Origin: an uncultured Phycisphaerales bacterium
Lineage (GTDB): Bacteria; Planctomycetota; Phycisphaerae; Sedimentisphaerales; Anaerobacaceae
Assembly (NCBI GenBank): GCA_937868145.1
Contig: CALMMH010000151.1
Coordinates: 1 to 5,657, forward strand
Direction: 5' to 3'
Length of the DNA stretch: 5,657 nt
Position 1 is the first letter of the stretch, and every line of letters begins with the position of its first letter. Of the stretch, positions 5,599 through 5,657 are shown one piece after another. A program made the position numbers and the translations under genes. The notes beneath the pieces are model-generated. The model was not told the DNA's origin. It saw only the letters and a program-made list of their open reading frames with translations, and made no database searches.

Positions 5599-5657
5599 GA
5601 CCTGTGGCATCGTAGGTGCGGTGAGAGCGACGACCGTAGTTCTCTGTGGGAGCGTTC
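5599..5657. other. Window end with no recognisable feature
   Basis: After the stem-loop these 59 bases show no ribosome site, convincing start codon, tRNA-like structure or repeat. They may be the leader of a neighbouring gene beyond the window. Confidence 0.5.

Noticed and set aside
5008..5610. A 200-codon minus-strand open frame across the RRM gene and its stem-loop.
   Set aside because: It is antisense to a well-supported RRM gene, crosses the stem-loop and the intergenic region, and shows no family features.
1..5657. CRISPR arrays, tRNA or rRNA genes, insertion sequences and phage genes.
   Set aside because: I saw no regularly spaced repeats, tRNA-like cloverleaf, transposase-like protein or terminal inverted repeats on reading both strands.

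Overview
The window looks like chromosomal DNA from a GC-rich planctomycete, most likely Phycisphaerae or a relative. This placement comes from protein character only: a secreted PA14/lamin-tail-domain repeat protein, a prepilin-like protein with an FTLIELLVVIA N-terminus and a C-terminal DGH motif, and a secreted NPCBM-GH27 glycosidase. These families are expanded together in that phylum. No rRNA or other marker gene is present to confirm it.

Layout. Positions 1-1832 (+) hold the 3' part of a large surface or secreted protein. Its visible modules are a PA14-like end, a galactose-binding-like beta-sandwich, a half chitobiase-C-terminal-like module and two lamin-tail domains. It converges on a prepilin-like gene (2693-1839, -), with only 6 bp between the two stop codons. 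Upstream of that gene, on the same strand, lies a GH27 glycosidase, probably an alpha-galactosidase (4822-2846, -). A 392-bp divergent intergenic region (4823-5214) carries several dyad symmetries and weak promoter-like hexamers. On its other side is a small RRM-type RNA-binding protein with a glycine/arginine-rich tail (5215-5526, +), followed by a long stem-loop (5542-5596). The last ~60 bp hold nothing I can identify.

How the genes may work together. The GH27 enzyme has a cleavable signal peptide and a carbohydrate-binding module, so it should act outside the cytoplasm on alpha-galactosides in polysaccharides. The prepilin-like protein downstream on the same strand may be co-transcribed and surface-associated, but a functional link is only inferred. 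The lamin-tail protein may be another cell-surface component. The RNA-binding protein is probably an independent housekeeping or stress gene.

Novelty. I see no clear undescribed system: no phage, CRISPR, transposon or defence genes. The points most worth checking are the overlapping dyads upstream of the glycosidase, the unusual C-Q-Y-G active-site-region motif of the GH27 enzyme, the abrupt C-terminus of the lamin-tail protein, and the structured 3' end of the RNA-binding protein gene.
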